A DNA stretch of 64,000 nucleotides from Leptospira koniambonensis. GTDB lineage: Bacteria; Spirochaetota; Leptospiria; Leptospirales; Leptospiraceae. Where the stretch lies: positions 558,001 through 622,000 of the forward strand of contig NZ_RQFY01000004.1 in assembly GCF_004769555.1 (NCBI RefSeq), read 5' to 3'. The translations under genes were made by a program, and so were the position numbers. Shown piece after piece: positions 55,811 through 64,000 of the stretch (positions are counted from its first letter, which is position 1; every line of letters begins with the position of its first letter). The notes below the pieces were generated by a model. It ran no database searches. It worked only from the letters and a program-made list of their open reading frames with translations, and was not told the origin of the DNA.

Positions 55811-56743
55811 ATGAAGATCTTTTCAAGGCTCAGATCCATATTTACCTGCGTCATTTGTATTTCCCTATGTCCCTTATCTGCCCAGGAAAACGTATGGAAG
55901 TATACTATAAGCCAGGACTTAAGCTCCAAGTCCTTTCCCTATTGGGAGAAGGTTTTCAAACCTGGGACAACCATTTGTTTTACAGGGACTTATATCGGAG
56001 GTAGCGGAGAAGTTTCCGGGACTTCGGTGCCTTCTACCCTGCAAACAATTGGAAAGAAGAGTGAGATCAGATGGTTTCCCCTCATTACTTTTAGATCGGA
56101 AGATATAGGGAAGAAGGTCCTAACTTCTCCTAAGCTCAGAAAAACCCTCGTTCGGAATTTAGAACTCTATTTGGAGAATTATTCTTTCTATTCAGGCATC
56201 CATTTGGATTTTGAAGGTTTAGGTCCTGAATATTCTACTCACTATAAAGAGCTCTTGTTGGAACTCCAACCAATCCTAAAGAAAAAGGGGAAACTTCTTA
56301 CATTAGCTATCTTTCCATCAGAGGAATTCGATCCCAAACTCTCCGGTTTTCATTCTACAATTTATAAAGAGAATCTGGCCGATGAGATTGTACTCATGGC
56401 TTACGATCTACATTCTCCTAAAACTTCTCCAGGACCGGTCACAAAATTTAGCTGGGCAAAACGAAATACGGAGCTTCTTCTTAAAACATATAAACCAGAA
56501 CAGATCTGGTTAGGACTCCCTCTTTACGGTTATTATTGGAAGAAGGGTGTAAAACGACCTAAGCTTCTAACCCAAAGTTCGGATAAGAATTTTGTACTTC
56601 AGCATGGAAAAGAAAAAGAAGGGATTTATCTGATCCAAACGAACAAAGGAGAAGGTAGTTTAATCCTGGACCTAAAACTCTGGGAAGAATATTCAAAAAA
56701 TATAAAACTAAAAGGCCTAGCTTTTTGGAGATTAGGATTCTGA
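55811..56743 (+). CDS. Secreted glycoside hydrolase family 18-like protein
   Basis: This 310-residue protein has a signal peptide (about 1-24, FTCVICISLCPLSAQ) and a GH18-like TIM barrel. The catalytic strand reads GIHLDFEGL (Asp and Glu of the DxxDxDxE type), followed by VLMAYDLHS, LGLPLYGYYW and GLAFWRLGF, all typical of the YaaH/spore-cortex-lytic branch. The substrate may be peptidoglycan or chitin-like glycan. AGGA upstream of the ATG supports the start. It is convergent with the next gene (4 bp apart). Confidence 0.82.
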   Translation: MKIFSRLRSIFTCVICISLCPLSAQENVWKYTISQDLSSKSFPYWEKVFKPGTTICFTGTYIGGSGEVSGTSVPSTLQTIGKKSEIRWFPLITFRSEDIGKKVLTSPKLRKTLVRNLELYLENYSFYSGIHLDFEGLGPEYSTHYKELLLELQPILKKKGKLLTLAIFPSEEFDPKLSGFHSTIYKENLADEIVLMAYDLHSPKTSPGPVTKFSWAKRNTELLLKTYKPEQIWLGLPLYGYYWKKGVKRPKLLTQSSDKNFVLQHGKEKEGIYLIQTNKGEGSLILDLKLWEEYSKNIKLKGLAFWRLGF

Positions 56744-56747
56744 AATT

Positions 56748-57464
56748 TTATCTAAATCCGTAGACAATTTTAACTTTATGACTTTTTCCGTTTTCGTCGT
56801 TAATATTGCTAGTTCCTTTATATTCCATAATTCTTTTAGATCCTATATCGTATACCAAATCGATCGGTTTTACAAACATGGAAAGAATGGCGCTCGCAAT
56901 TTTCATTCTTAAAAATAATGCAGGCTTACCCTTGTATTCACCCTCTTTGATTTTTTCGACAGAGAAAAGGAACTTATCTCTTTCTACAGGAACTAAAATA
57001 TGAAAATTTATTTTTTTGCCAGATATGAGTTCGTCCCAATGATCGATCACAAAATAATCAAAACCGCCGTCTAAAGCGGATAAATTCCCAGCATCTAGGA
57101 TTTTTTCTTGGATCGGATCTTCAGATTTTCTGCGGGCAAATAATTTTACCAAACTTCCGCTCTGCAATGCGCCTCCTTCCAAATATCCATCTCTATAATC
57201 CTCTAATAGAAATTCTGGAAGAGTTCTATTCTTTAAAAAACCGATCTTTTTCTTTGCAAAGGTTTTCCCTTCCATATCCTTATATATGATAATAGAACTA
57301 ACGTGTTTTCCATTTTCCCAAGTTTCCTCATGAAAATCCTTATAAAGCAAATTGCCGGTTTCCAAATCAGTTGCAATTCCGCTAAATCTAATTTTCCCCA
57401 GGTCGTTAGAACCGAGAGGAAATACTAAAAACAAAAAGATCAGGATGAAAATCGAGTTATACAT
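56748..57464 (-). CDS. Uncharacterised secreted protein
   Basis: This 238-residue protein has a signal peptide (about 1-20, IFILIFLFLVFPLGSN) and a mostly beta mature part (LRMKIASAILSMFVKPIDLV, RDKFLFSVEKIKEGEYKGKP). It has no cysteine lipobox. It has some look of DUF3108-like periplasmic proteins, but I do not claim the family. It is divergent from the FecR-domain lipoprotein gene; the 165 bp between holds only AT-rich sequence. Confidence 0.65.
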   Translation of the reverse strand: MYNSIFILIFLFLVFPLGSNDLGKIRFSGIATDLETGNLLYKDFHEETWENGKHVSSIIIYKDMEGKTFAKKKIGFLKNRTLPEFLLEDYRDGYLEGGALQSGSLVKLFARRKSEDPIQEKILDAGNLSALDGGFDYFVIDHWDELISGKKINFHILVPVERDKFLFSVEKIKEGEYKGKPALFLRMKIASAILSMFVKPIDLVYDIGSKRIMEYKGTSNINDENGKSHKVKIVYGFR

Positions 57465-57629
57465 ATGGGTAAAACCTATTTAGCCGGAGTAAATTATTCT
57501 ATAAAAACGAATTTTTAAAATTTTTGCAAAAACGTAAGTCTCAGTTTGTTAATTATAATTGGAAATATATTTTATCCATTCTAAATCTAAATAGACCGGA
57601 ACAATTCTATTTCCAGGCGGAATAAACAA

Positions 57630-58745
57630 ATGAATCGAAAACTCTTTCTTCTGTTCCTAATTGTAACATTCATCGGATCCTCGAACTTTTGTTCTAAAAT
57701 TTTAAGCTCTAAATCCAAACCAGGTTTAGTAGTCATATTCCTAACTGGAAAAGTAGAAGTTCAAAGAGACGGACAACTTATCCCTCTCTCATTAGGAACA
57801 GTTCTTCAAAAGAACGATACCATCAAAACAAACAGTGGAAGTTTGGACTTACAAACCGGCCTGGGTCATGTAATCCGTTTAAAATCTTATACAAATCTAA
57901 ACATTGATTCTCTTCCTGGAGATCAGTCAGAAGAAACTTCTCTCGCAATTCGAACTGGACTTCTTCTTGTAAAAACAAATAAGTTAAGCCGGCAGGAGCA
58001 GTTCAAAATTACCACACCTACCGCAATCGCTGGCGTCAGAGGAACAGCATTCTCCTTTGAAGTAGTCCAAGGCACACTCCCTAAGATCAAAGTGTATGAG
58101 GGAATGGTTGCCATGACCCTAAAGGCTCCGGTCAGTCAGGTAATTGCTGCAGATAAAATTGCCGAAAATCCAAACTACCAAAAGCTCCAGAAACTATTGG
58201 AAGAAAACGAGATCATTATCTCCGAGGAAGAAGAGGCAGAAGTTAAACCTGAATTTGACCAACTCGCTCAAACAATTTTGAATCGATTAGATGATCAGGC
58301 AGTTACCCAAAGTATTGAAAGTTTTAGAAATGATCTAGTACGCACTGTCCAAAAAGGAAAATTCGAAAGGGATCCTAGAGAAAGTGCTGATCTGGAAACA
58401 TTAGTAAAAGTAGATGAGGATCTGATCTCAGGAAGCCTGGAGAACAAGTCCTTAGCAAAAGAAATAGATGCTGACCAAGGCAAAAAATTGAATATCGCTC
58501 TGGACAAAGTAGAATCAATTGCAGGTTCCCAAAAGCTGGACTCTGAAGAAGAGATCAAAAAATATTACAGCGTTTTAGAATCCATTCATAAAACGGATAA
58601 AACAATTTTGTATGGAGCAGTGGTGACTCAGGTAGGAAATACAATGTTGGTACATTCTACCAAAGGTATCTTCCGTTTGGACATTTCCGATGTGGAGTAT
58701 ATCCAATACAAAAATTTCGACGTGGTTACTAAAAAGAAAAAGTAA
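57630..58745 (+). CDS. FecR-domain lipoprotein
   Basis: This 371-residue protein has a signal sequence with a lipobox-like SNFC (Cys21). A FecR domain follows (about 30-165): GKVEVQRDGQLIPLSLGTVL, then DTIKTNSGSLDLQ and ITTPTAIAGVRGTAFSFEV. The IAGVRGT motif is diagnostic of FecR beta-helical domains. The C-terminal half (about 180-370) is charged and helical with no known motif. As there is no sigma factor beside it, it is probably a structural or signalling lipoprotein rather than an iron-uptake anti-sigma factor. Confidence 0.82.
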   Translation: MNRKLFLLFLIVTFIGSSNFCSKILSSKSKPGLVVIFLTGKVEVQRDGQLIPLSLGTVLQKNDTIKTNSGSLDLQTGLGHVIRLKSYTNLNIDSLPGDQSEETSLAIRTGLLLVKTNKLSRQEQFKITTPTAIAGVRGTAFSFEVVQGTLPKIKVYEGMVAMTLKAPVSQVIAADKIAENPNYQKLQKLLEENEIIISEEEEAEVKPEFDQLAQTILNRLDDQAVTQSIESFRNDLVRTVQKGKFERDPRESADLETLVKVDEDLISGSLENKSLAKEIDADQGKKLNIALDKVESIAGSQKLDSEEEIKKYYSVLESIHKTDKTILYGAVVTQVGNTMLVHSTKGIFRLDISDVEYIQYKNFDVVTKKKK

Positions 58746-58841
58746 ACTCATAAGGCCGGTTTGTATTCTTGCAAATCGGCCGAATCCTCATTTTTTCCTT
58801 TCCATTCTCCTTCCTCTCCTGAAATTCTCTCAAAAGAACCT

Positions 58842-60005
58842 ATGAGAAAGAAAATACTTCTGCTCGGCTCAGGTGAGCTTGGAAAAGAATTCGTAATCGC
58901 CGCCCAAAGATTAGGCCAATATGTAATTACAGTCGATAGTTATGACGGTGCACCCGCAATGCAAGTCGCTCATGAAAAAGAAGTCATAGATATGTTGGAT
59001 GGAGACTCATTAGATCGAGTCGTTGCCAAACATAAACCAGATGTGATCGTCCCAGAAATTGAAGCTATCCGAACAGAAAGATTTTACGAATACGAAAATC
59101 AAGGTTACCAAGTAGTTCCAAGTGCTAAGGCTGCTAACTTTACGATGAACCGTAAAGCGATTAGAGATCTTGCTTCCCAAACCTTGGCTCTAAAAACAGC
59201 AAAGTATAAATATGCTTCCACCTTAGAAGGATTGAAAGAAGCAATTACAACCATAGGAATTCCCTGCGTTGTAAAACCTTTGATGTCTTCTTCCGGAAAA
59301 GGACAATCCGTGATCAAAACGGAATCAGATATTGAACCTGCTTGGATCGCTTCTCAAACCAAAGGAAGAACTGGAGCATCAGAGATCATAGTCGAAGAAT
59401 TTATCTCTTTCGAATCCGAGATCACTTTGTTAACCGTGACTCAAAAATCAGGAAGAATTTTATTCTGCCCTCCTATCGGTCATAGACAAGAAAGAGGAGA
59501 CTACCAAGAAAGTTGGCAACCTGCAGAGATCAGCGATTCTCAACTTAAGTCAGCTCAAGAAATGGCGGAGAAGGTCACTAAAGAGTTAGGTGGCGCAGGT
59601 ATCTGGGGAGTAGAATTTTTCTTAACGAAAGATGATGTTTATTTTTCGGAACTTTCTCCAAGACCTCATGATACTGGAATGGTTACCCTAGCTGGAACTC
59701 AAAGTTTTAACGAATTCGAATTACATGCTAGAGCTGTTTTAGGTCTTCCAATTCCTGAAATTCTTTTAGTAAGAAAAGGAGCAAGCGCTGTTATTCTTGC
59801 CCAAACAGAAGGTCAAGTCCCGAATGTCCAAGGTCTTGACAAAGCTTGTGAAATGCCTGAATCTGATCTGAGAATTTTTGGAAAACCAATCACCAAAAAA
59901 TATAGAAGGATGGGAGTCGCTCTTACCTATTCTGATAAAGATGAATCAATCTCTATGCTTCGCAAAAGAGCGGTATTGATCGCATCTAAGATCAAAGTGG
60001 ATTAA
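58842..60005 (+). CDS. purT: Formate-dependent phosphoribosylglycinamide formyltransferase
   Basis: This ATP-grasp enzyme of about 387 residues uses formate and ATP to formylate GAR in purine synthesis, replacing folate-dependent PurN. The pattern is complete: [72 protein letters not shown] and [15 protein letters not shown] longer open frame from 58761 exists, but the ATG at 58842 begins at the family start. Its ribosome site is weak. It follows the FecR lipoprotein gene by 96 bp. Confidence 0.95.
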   Translation: MRKKILLLGSGELGKEFVIAAQRLGQYVITVDSYDGAPAMQVAHEKEVIDMLDGDSLDRVVAKHKPDVIVPEIEAIRTERFYEYENQGYQVVPSAKAANFTMNRKAIRDLASQTLALKTAKYKYASTLEGLKEAITTIGIPCVVKPLMSSSGKGQSVIKTESDIEPAWIASQTKGRTGASEIIVEEFISFESEITLLTVTQKSGRILFCPPIGHRQERGDYQESWQPAEISDSQLKSAQEMAEKVTKELGGAGIWGVEFFLTKDDVYFSELSPRPHDTGMVTLAGTQSFNEFELHARAVLGLPIPEILLVRKGASAVILAQTEGQVPNVQGLDKACEMPESDLRIFGKPITKKYRRMGVALTYSDKDESISMLRKRAVLIASKIKVD

Positions 60006-60021
60006 TAAAATCCGGATCCGA

Positions 60022-62442
60022 TCAAGTCGGGTCCGGTACCATGTTTCCATAATATTGCAAAAGTTCTGGCTCTAATGCCTTGATCTGACCGTTTTCTTTT
60101 TTAATAAACTTTCTGGAATTTAGAACCTTGAGTCCTCGATCTATAATTTCAGAAACATCCTTTGTCAGATAATTTCCCTTTCTAGTTAGGATCATCTCTT
60201 CTATCATCTTAGTTAGATCGGAAGAATTGATCTCTCCATCTGCTTCTGTCAAAAGTTTTGCAACGATTTGATTCGGAAGAATTTTATGATGAGCCTGCCA
60301 AGATCTGGAAATCTCCATCGAGATAGAAAGAGTAGGATCATCTTCTTGGATATATCTAGAAACAGGAATTGGTTCACAAAGATCCATATACACTTCTGTT
60401 CTTTTGAATAAGAAGTCCCTAAAAGAAAGATGAGTGTCCTTACCTGCAAACTCCACATCTTCCGGAACATTCTCATACGAAAGAACGATTGGAACTACTA
60501 TCACTTCACTTCCTGTATGCTTAAATGCATCTACTGATGTGGAAAGAATTCCTGTTTTAATCGGAATGATACCGCCAGTTCTAGATCTGGTTCCTTCTGG
60601 ATAGACTAATGTTGGAATTCCAGCTTCCAGCATCATTGTAGAATATTGGGTCAAACATTCTAAATAGAGAAGGTTTCGATTTCTTTTTCGATCCACCATA
60701 TAGGCGCCCAAGGATTTTAATACCCTGGCAAGCCCTGGTGTTCCCATTACTTTTTTATCAGCGGCATATCTTGGAACAGGAAGTCCAAGCCATCTCAGAC
60801 CAAAAGCAACTTCTATAGAATCCAAATGAGATCTATGAGTTGGAGTGTATAAGATATCGTATCTGGAAGCAAGAGCTTTGATCTCTTTTATATTTCCACC
60901 GATCTTAGGAAGCCCCCCTCCAGGTTTAAAACCACCGATCGCAAAACGTGCAGGAGCTACTAAATGAATAAGAGATTCTCTAAAAAGAGGACTGTACTCA
61001 TCTGCAATTTCAGAAACATAAAACTCTACTAAACGTTCCAGGTTTCTGCTCTTTCCATTTTCGTAAGCAATATCTGCTTCTTGCCATAACTCAATTTCTT
61101 TAGGAAGAAGCATCAGATCAGTTCCTGCTTCCGTCTCCACAGCTTCAGAATATCTTTTTTCCAAAGACTTGATCTGTAATCCAGACTGCTTTAAGATCCG
61201 ATCCGACAATCCAGGTTGAGAATGAACATGTCGAAGTACCCTTCTTCTTAACGCTTGTTGGAATTCCTTCCCGGATGCTAAAGACAAACCGAATCTTTTA
61301 CGAGCGGTTCTGGAAATATTTCTAATATCATCACTAGTAGATTTAGAAACAAATCGGATCATTTCCGTTGGGGAAACTTTTCTAGTAAGAACTTCAAAGA
61401 GTGTTGTAAAAAGTGGGAGTTCCACCTTCTTCTCTTCTGCCAGATCCAAAATGGTAGAAAGTGCATATGCTCCCTCTACATGTGTTTCACTCTGGCTCAT
61501 TTCTTTTTGGATAAATTCTTTTGGATTTAAGAAGAGCTCTATTCTTTCGAGTAAGTTTGGAGAATCTTCCCCTGAGATCAGTTTTCGGATAAATCTTTGT
61601 CCATAAGCTCTGTTCCGACTCGCTCTGGAAGTTGCAGTTGTAATCAGATCAGCCAGCCCAAATTCCATCGCAGGTTTTGTTGGTAGTTCCAATACATTTA
61701 ATAGAGTTAATATTTCTGAAAAACCTAAACTGATCAGCTCACCTTCGAAATTGGATCCACATTCAGGAATTCCATTTACAAGACCGCAGGCAATTGCGAT
61801 CGGATTTTTCATCACCCCGAATAGTTCTAGGGTTCTGATATCATCAAAAGTTTTAATATGATTTCTGGGTCCTGAAAAAAGATCTTCCATGATCTCGGAA
61901 GCTCTTTCGCCAGTAGATGCAATGGAGAAGAAGCTATGTTTTCCTTTAGCCATCTCAGAAAGAAGATTCGGTCCTGCCACGGCAACATATTCCATGTTCA
62001 GATTTTCTTTCATCTCTCTAACTTTGATCACATAGTCAGAGAATGTGACTGCATTTGTTTTTTTACGAGTAGAAGTGGAAACCAAACCCTTAGTAAAAGA
62101 AATGATCGTATGCTCTTCTTGTTCAGAAAGATAAGAAGAGATCCTATCGATTACATTTTCTTTTTGCCTGGAAGGAACTGCGATAACGATGACCCAAGAT
62201 CCTTGTGATAAAAAATCGAAATCGTTTGTAACGATAATATTGTCAGCAAGAGGAACAAATTCATCCAACAATTCTGCTGATCTATCTTTTTGAAGTCGAT
62301 CCGCCTTCTTCTTATCAAAGTACCAAAGAAAAAGTCTGTCTGCTCTTTCGGCTAAGGAAACAGAAAGATGAACTCCCATCGGCCCGCCTCCGAAGACAGC
62401 GATGTTTTTATGACGGACTCGAGTTTCTTCCAATTCGTTCAT
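60022..62442 (-). CDS. Glycerol-3-phosphate dehydrogenase fused to PlsB/PlsC-like acyltransferase
   Basis: This 806-residue protein joins two enzymes. The first part (about 12-370) is GpsA-like: NAD motif AVFGGGPMGVHLSVSLAE, VIVIAVPS, and the catalytic lysine in MKNPIAIACGLVNG. The second part is an acyltransferase with HRSHLD (536-541), GAYMVDRKRNR and YPEGTRSRTG. This resembles PlsB more than PlsC, because of the GAxxxxR motif and the RSRTG sequence. The N-terminal half makes glycerol-3-phosphate from dihydroxyacetone phosphate; the C-terminal half would acylate it to lysophosphatidic acid. No membrane helix is obvious. It is convergent with purT. Confidence 0.83.
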   Translation of the reverse strand: MNELEETRVRHKNIAVFGGGPMGVHLSVSLAERADRLFLWYFDKKKADRLQKDRSAELLDEFVPLADNIIVTNDFDFLSQGSWVIVIAVPSRQKENVIDRISSYLSEQEEHTIISFTKGLVSTSTRKKTNAVTFSDYVIKVREMKENLNMEYVAVAGPNLLSEMAKGKHSFFSIASTGERASEIMEDLFSGPRNHIKTFDDIRTLELFGVMKNPIAIACGLVNGIPECGSNFEGELISLGFSEILTLLNVLELPTKPAMEFGLADLITTATSRASRNRAYGQRFIRKLISGEDSPNLLERIELFLNPKEFIQKEMSQSETHVEGAYALSTILDLAEEKKVELPLFTTLFEVLTRKVSPTEMIRFVSKSTSDDIRNISRTARKRFGLSLASGKEFQQALRRRVLRHVHSQPGLSDRILKQSGLQIKSLEKRYSEAVETEAGTDLMLLPKEIELWQEADIAYENGKSRNLERLVEFYVSEIADEYSPLFRESLIHLVAPARFAIGGFKPGGGLPKIGGNIKEIKALASRYDILYTPTHRSHLDSIEVAFGLRWLGLPVPRYAADKKVMGTPGLARVLKSLGAYMVDRKRNRNLLYLECLTQYSTMMLEAGIPTLVYPEGTRSRTGGIIPIKTGILSTSVDAFKHTGSEVIVVPIVLSYENVPEDVEFAGKDTHLSFRDFLFKRTEVYMDLCEPIPVSRYIQEDDPTLSISMEISRSWQAHHKILPNQIVAKLLTEADGEINSSDLTKMIEEMILTRKGNYLTKDVSEIIDRGLKVLNSRKFIKKENGQIKALEPELLQYYGNMVPDPT

Positions 62443-62603
62443 CTATTCATTCCAATTGTAATTTTTCTATCGGGATACTTTTCAATAAGACTAGAGGAAG
62501 AAAACCAATAAAATTTCTCTACTTTTACGATTGCGTTTCCTGATGAAACAGAGAGCTTAGCGGAAAGCCAATCTTGGCAACTAAACTCAGACTATTTCCC
62601 AAA

Positions 62604-63374
62604 ATGAAAAAAAAACTTATCATACATTTTTTCTGTATTTTTCTTTTGGGCCTTGTAGTGATCGATTGTTCAACATACTGGTCTCATCGAAAAAAAGATC
62701 TAGGAGACGTTTTCACCGCTGGAGTAGAATCTCCTGGCTACGGGATTGGCGTTCGTATAGGACCTCTTGCAACTGGATTTGTTTTTCAAGGTGGGGAATC
62801 TGAACCCGGCAAAAGAGACTTAGGAAAAGGTTACGGATTAAGAGGTGGAACTTACGGACCTTATAGATCCCAACAATTGATCTTTGGATTTTTAGGAAGT
62901 GAGAAGTTTCACTCCTTACCTCCCGAAACTTCCCCTCAAAAAGAAGAAACGAAAAAGCCTGAACCTAAATCTCAAACAGCAGAGAATATTTTATTACTTC
63001 CGGAAAATCCTGAATCAGAGCAGGACCCAAACCCTACTCCAGAACTTTCAGATGAAAGATTAAATTCTAAAAGTTACGAAATCAGATATTTACGTTTTTA
63101 TAATAATCCAGTCTCTGAAAGAAGGAAAGCCAAAAAGGAAGCATTCTTCCGGAGATATTTAGAAAGTTTAGATCCTCACAAAAGAAACGAAGCAATCCAA
63201 ACATTCTTAACCCAAAACCCTAAAAACAAAGATGATTATCCATCTGCATTTCTATATGAAGTGGAAATCTATATTTCCATCAGATACGGTATTAGATTAG
63301 GATTTAATTTCGGAGAATTTTTAGACTTTCTTTTGGGATTCGCTGGAATCGATCTGATGGAAGACGATATCTAA
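62604..63374 (+). CDS. Uncharacterised lipoprotein
   Basis: This protein of about 257 residues has a signal sequence and lipobox-like VIDC (Cys22 counted from the ATG at 62604). The mature N-terminus is Gly-rich (GYGIGVRIGPLATGFVFQGG), followed by a Pro/Glu/Lys linker and a charged C-terminal part. No known family was recognised; it may belong to a leptospiral lipoprotein family. A TTG at 62574 preceded by GGAAAG is an alternative start. The ATG gives the more usual signal peptide (MKKKLIIHFF). Confidence 0.72.
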   Translation: MKKKLIIHFFCIFLLGLVVIDCSTYWSHRKKDLGDVFTAGVESPGYGIGVRIGPLATGFVFQGGESEPGKRDLGKGYGLRGGTYGPYRSQQLIFGFLGSEKFHSLPPETSPQKEETKKPEPKSQTAENILLLPENPESEQDPNPTPELSDERLNSKSYEIRYLRFYNNPVSERRKAKKEAFFRRYLESLDPHKRNEAIQTFLTQNPKNKDDYPSAFLYEVEIYISIRYGIRLGFNFGEFLDFLLGFAGIDLMEDDI

Positions 63375-63382
63375 AAATAAAA

Positions 63383-63406
63383 AAGGCCGCTGTAAATCGC
63401 GGCCTT
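63383..63406. terminator. Hairpin terminator between convergent lipoprotein genes
   Basis: AAGGCCGC (63383-63390) and GCGGCCTT (63399-63406) pair over 8 bp. The minus strand continues into a T-rich run, so it mainly ends the minus-strand lipoprotein gene at 63433. The plus-strand tail is only CTTG. The stem lies 9 bases after the plus-strand stop. Confidence 0.78.
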
Positions 63407-63432
63407 CTTGCAGATATTGATCTAAATTCGAA

Positions 63433-63795
63433 TTAAAGTTTATATTCGTATTTTTTGATCACACCTTTTTTATCTACGATCACTTTGATATACTTAGTGC
63501 TGTCATCTATTCTGGAAGGTTTCTCTGCCAGAGTTTTGTAAGAATTCTTTTGGTAAGTAGTAGATTCAAAATACCATTCTAAAACGGATCCGTCTTGAGT
63601 GTTCTCTTCGAAAGTAGGAGTTCCTAAAACAGCTTCTGCTTTAATTCTTTTATCTCCTTCTTTAACCATATTCGCTTCTACAACACGAATATCAGAATTC
63701 GGAACGTAAGCAGCCTCTGATTTTTTTTGATCGGAAGAACAAGCTCCGAATATAAGTACCGCAGCAAATGATATTGCGGATAATTGACGTTTCAT
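63433..63795 (-). CDS. SmpA/BamE-like lipoprotein
   Basis: This 120-residue lipoprotein has a signal peptide with lipobox FGAC (Cys19). A compact domain follows with EGDKRIKAEAVLGTPTFEE, then VLEWYFES and KYIKVIVDKKGVIKKYEY. This gives the beta-alpha pattern of the SmpA/BamE fold (G-x-P with W-x-Y). BamE proteins are accessories of the outer-membrane assembly complex; many leptospiral copies have unknown roles. An AAGGAG ribosome site precedes the ATG at 63795. It is the start of a minus-strand unit. Confidence 0.75.
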   Translation of the reverse strand: MKRQLSAISFAAVLIFGACSSDQKKSEAAYVPNSDIRVVEANMVKEGDKRIKAEAVLGTPTFEENTQDGSVLEWYFESTTYQKNSYKTLAEKPSRIDDSTKYIKVIVDKKGVIKKYEYKL

Positions 63796-63863
63796 TCTTA
63801 ACTCCTTAGCGCGAGTGCACTTTTTAAAAAAGCGGCTCTATAGTTTTCGATAAAACGGATTTG

Positions 63864-64000
63864 TCACGCCGAATTTCTTAATTTTTGTTCTAGGATAATA
63901 AGAAGGTCGTCCAGATCTCGTTTCAGGCCTTGTACCTTTTCGGCAGTGAGACCTGATTCTTCCAACAATCGTTCCGGAATACAAACCGCTTTTTTTTGCA
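63864..64000 (-). CDS. C-terminal end of a gene running in from beyond the window
   Basis: The last 45 codons of a minus-strand gene are visible, ending in a TGA at 63864-63866. They read in part CIPERLLEESGLTAEKVQG and LDDLLIILEQKLRNSA, a charged helical tail. No family can be named from this piece. It ends 68 bp upstream of the BamE-like lipoprotein start, which is on the same strand. Confidence 0.6.
   Translation of the reverse strand, partial: QKKAVCIPERLLEESGLTAEKVQGLKRDLDDLLIILEQKLRNSA

Noticed and set aside
57490..57560. AT-rich stretch before the FecR lipoprotein gene as an origin or curved regulatory DNA
   Set aside because: The A and T runs are usual for intergenic DNA here and no repeated boxes were found.

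Overview
The window reads as chromosomal DNA of a spirochaete of the genus Leptospira. This is an inference from content and style. The base composition is moderately AT-rich, AGGA-type ribosome sites are common, and TTG starts are frequent. There is a Loa22-like OmpA lipoprotein, many lipoproteins with relaxed lipoboxes, and a 5S rRNA gene standing alone without 16S or 23S, as is known for dispersed leptospiral rRNA genes. No phage, insertion sequence, CRISPR array or plasmid genes were seen. Most genes are housekeeping or envelope genes packed head to tail.

Layout. 1-5137 (minus): an ECF sigma / anti-sigma / Spy-CpxP-like sensor trio, a cytochrome P450, an M23 peptidase and the start of ligA. 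5359-11591: a SanA-like protein, a GDP-deoxymannose reductase-like gene (minus), then a tightly overlapping methyltransferase-like gene and three glycosyltransferases, which look like a surface polysaccharide module. 11594-14049 (minus): SMR/Gdx exporter, inositol monophosphatase, DUF1232 protein and RluA-type pseudouridine synthase. 14198: Loa22-like lipoprotein with a clear terminator. 14857-28092 (minus): fumC, a 701-residue orphan, malic enzyme, then the conserved rpmH-rnpA-yidD-yidC-jag-mnmE block with the 5S gene upstream, an atypical Fpg/Nei glycosylase and a large membrane orphan.

28224-33765: an AvtA-like aminotransferase (minus) and a divergent operon of adenylate cyclase, TMEM220-like protein, patatin and alpha/beta hydrolase. 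33771-34300: tmRNA (minus), whose 3' end is partly duplicated 186 bp away with a GC-rich insert between the copies. 34374-40953: MBL hydrolase lipoprotein, acyl-CoA synthetase, Lys-rich secreted protein, aat, thpR and a pabB-pabC fusion. 41008-45825: a MASE1 histidine kinase, a TetR regulator, and a hydrolase and membrane protein that diverge from a region with two GAATGAC-type palindromic sites. 45870-50302: a long cystathionine gamma-synthase-like enzyme, prfA, an EcsC-like protein and a lipoprotein.

50305-54739 (minus): a five-gene overlapping operon of TetR, rhomboid protease, unusual zinc dehydrogenase, Nudix hydrolase and a nitrilase-fold protein that seems to lack the catalytic Cys and Lys. 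54800-64000: fructosamine-kinase-like protein, GH18-like secreted protein, FecR-domain lipoprotein, purT, a GpsA-PlsB-like fusion, two lipoproteins and a partial gene.

I found no single large undescribed system. The best leads are the tmRNA-end duplication, the GpsA-acyltransferase fusion, the palindromes around the TetR-linked divergent genes, the nitrilase-fold pseudoenzyme, the Fpg-like protein lacking hallmark residues, and an rnpA frame with no standard start codon at the expected place.
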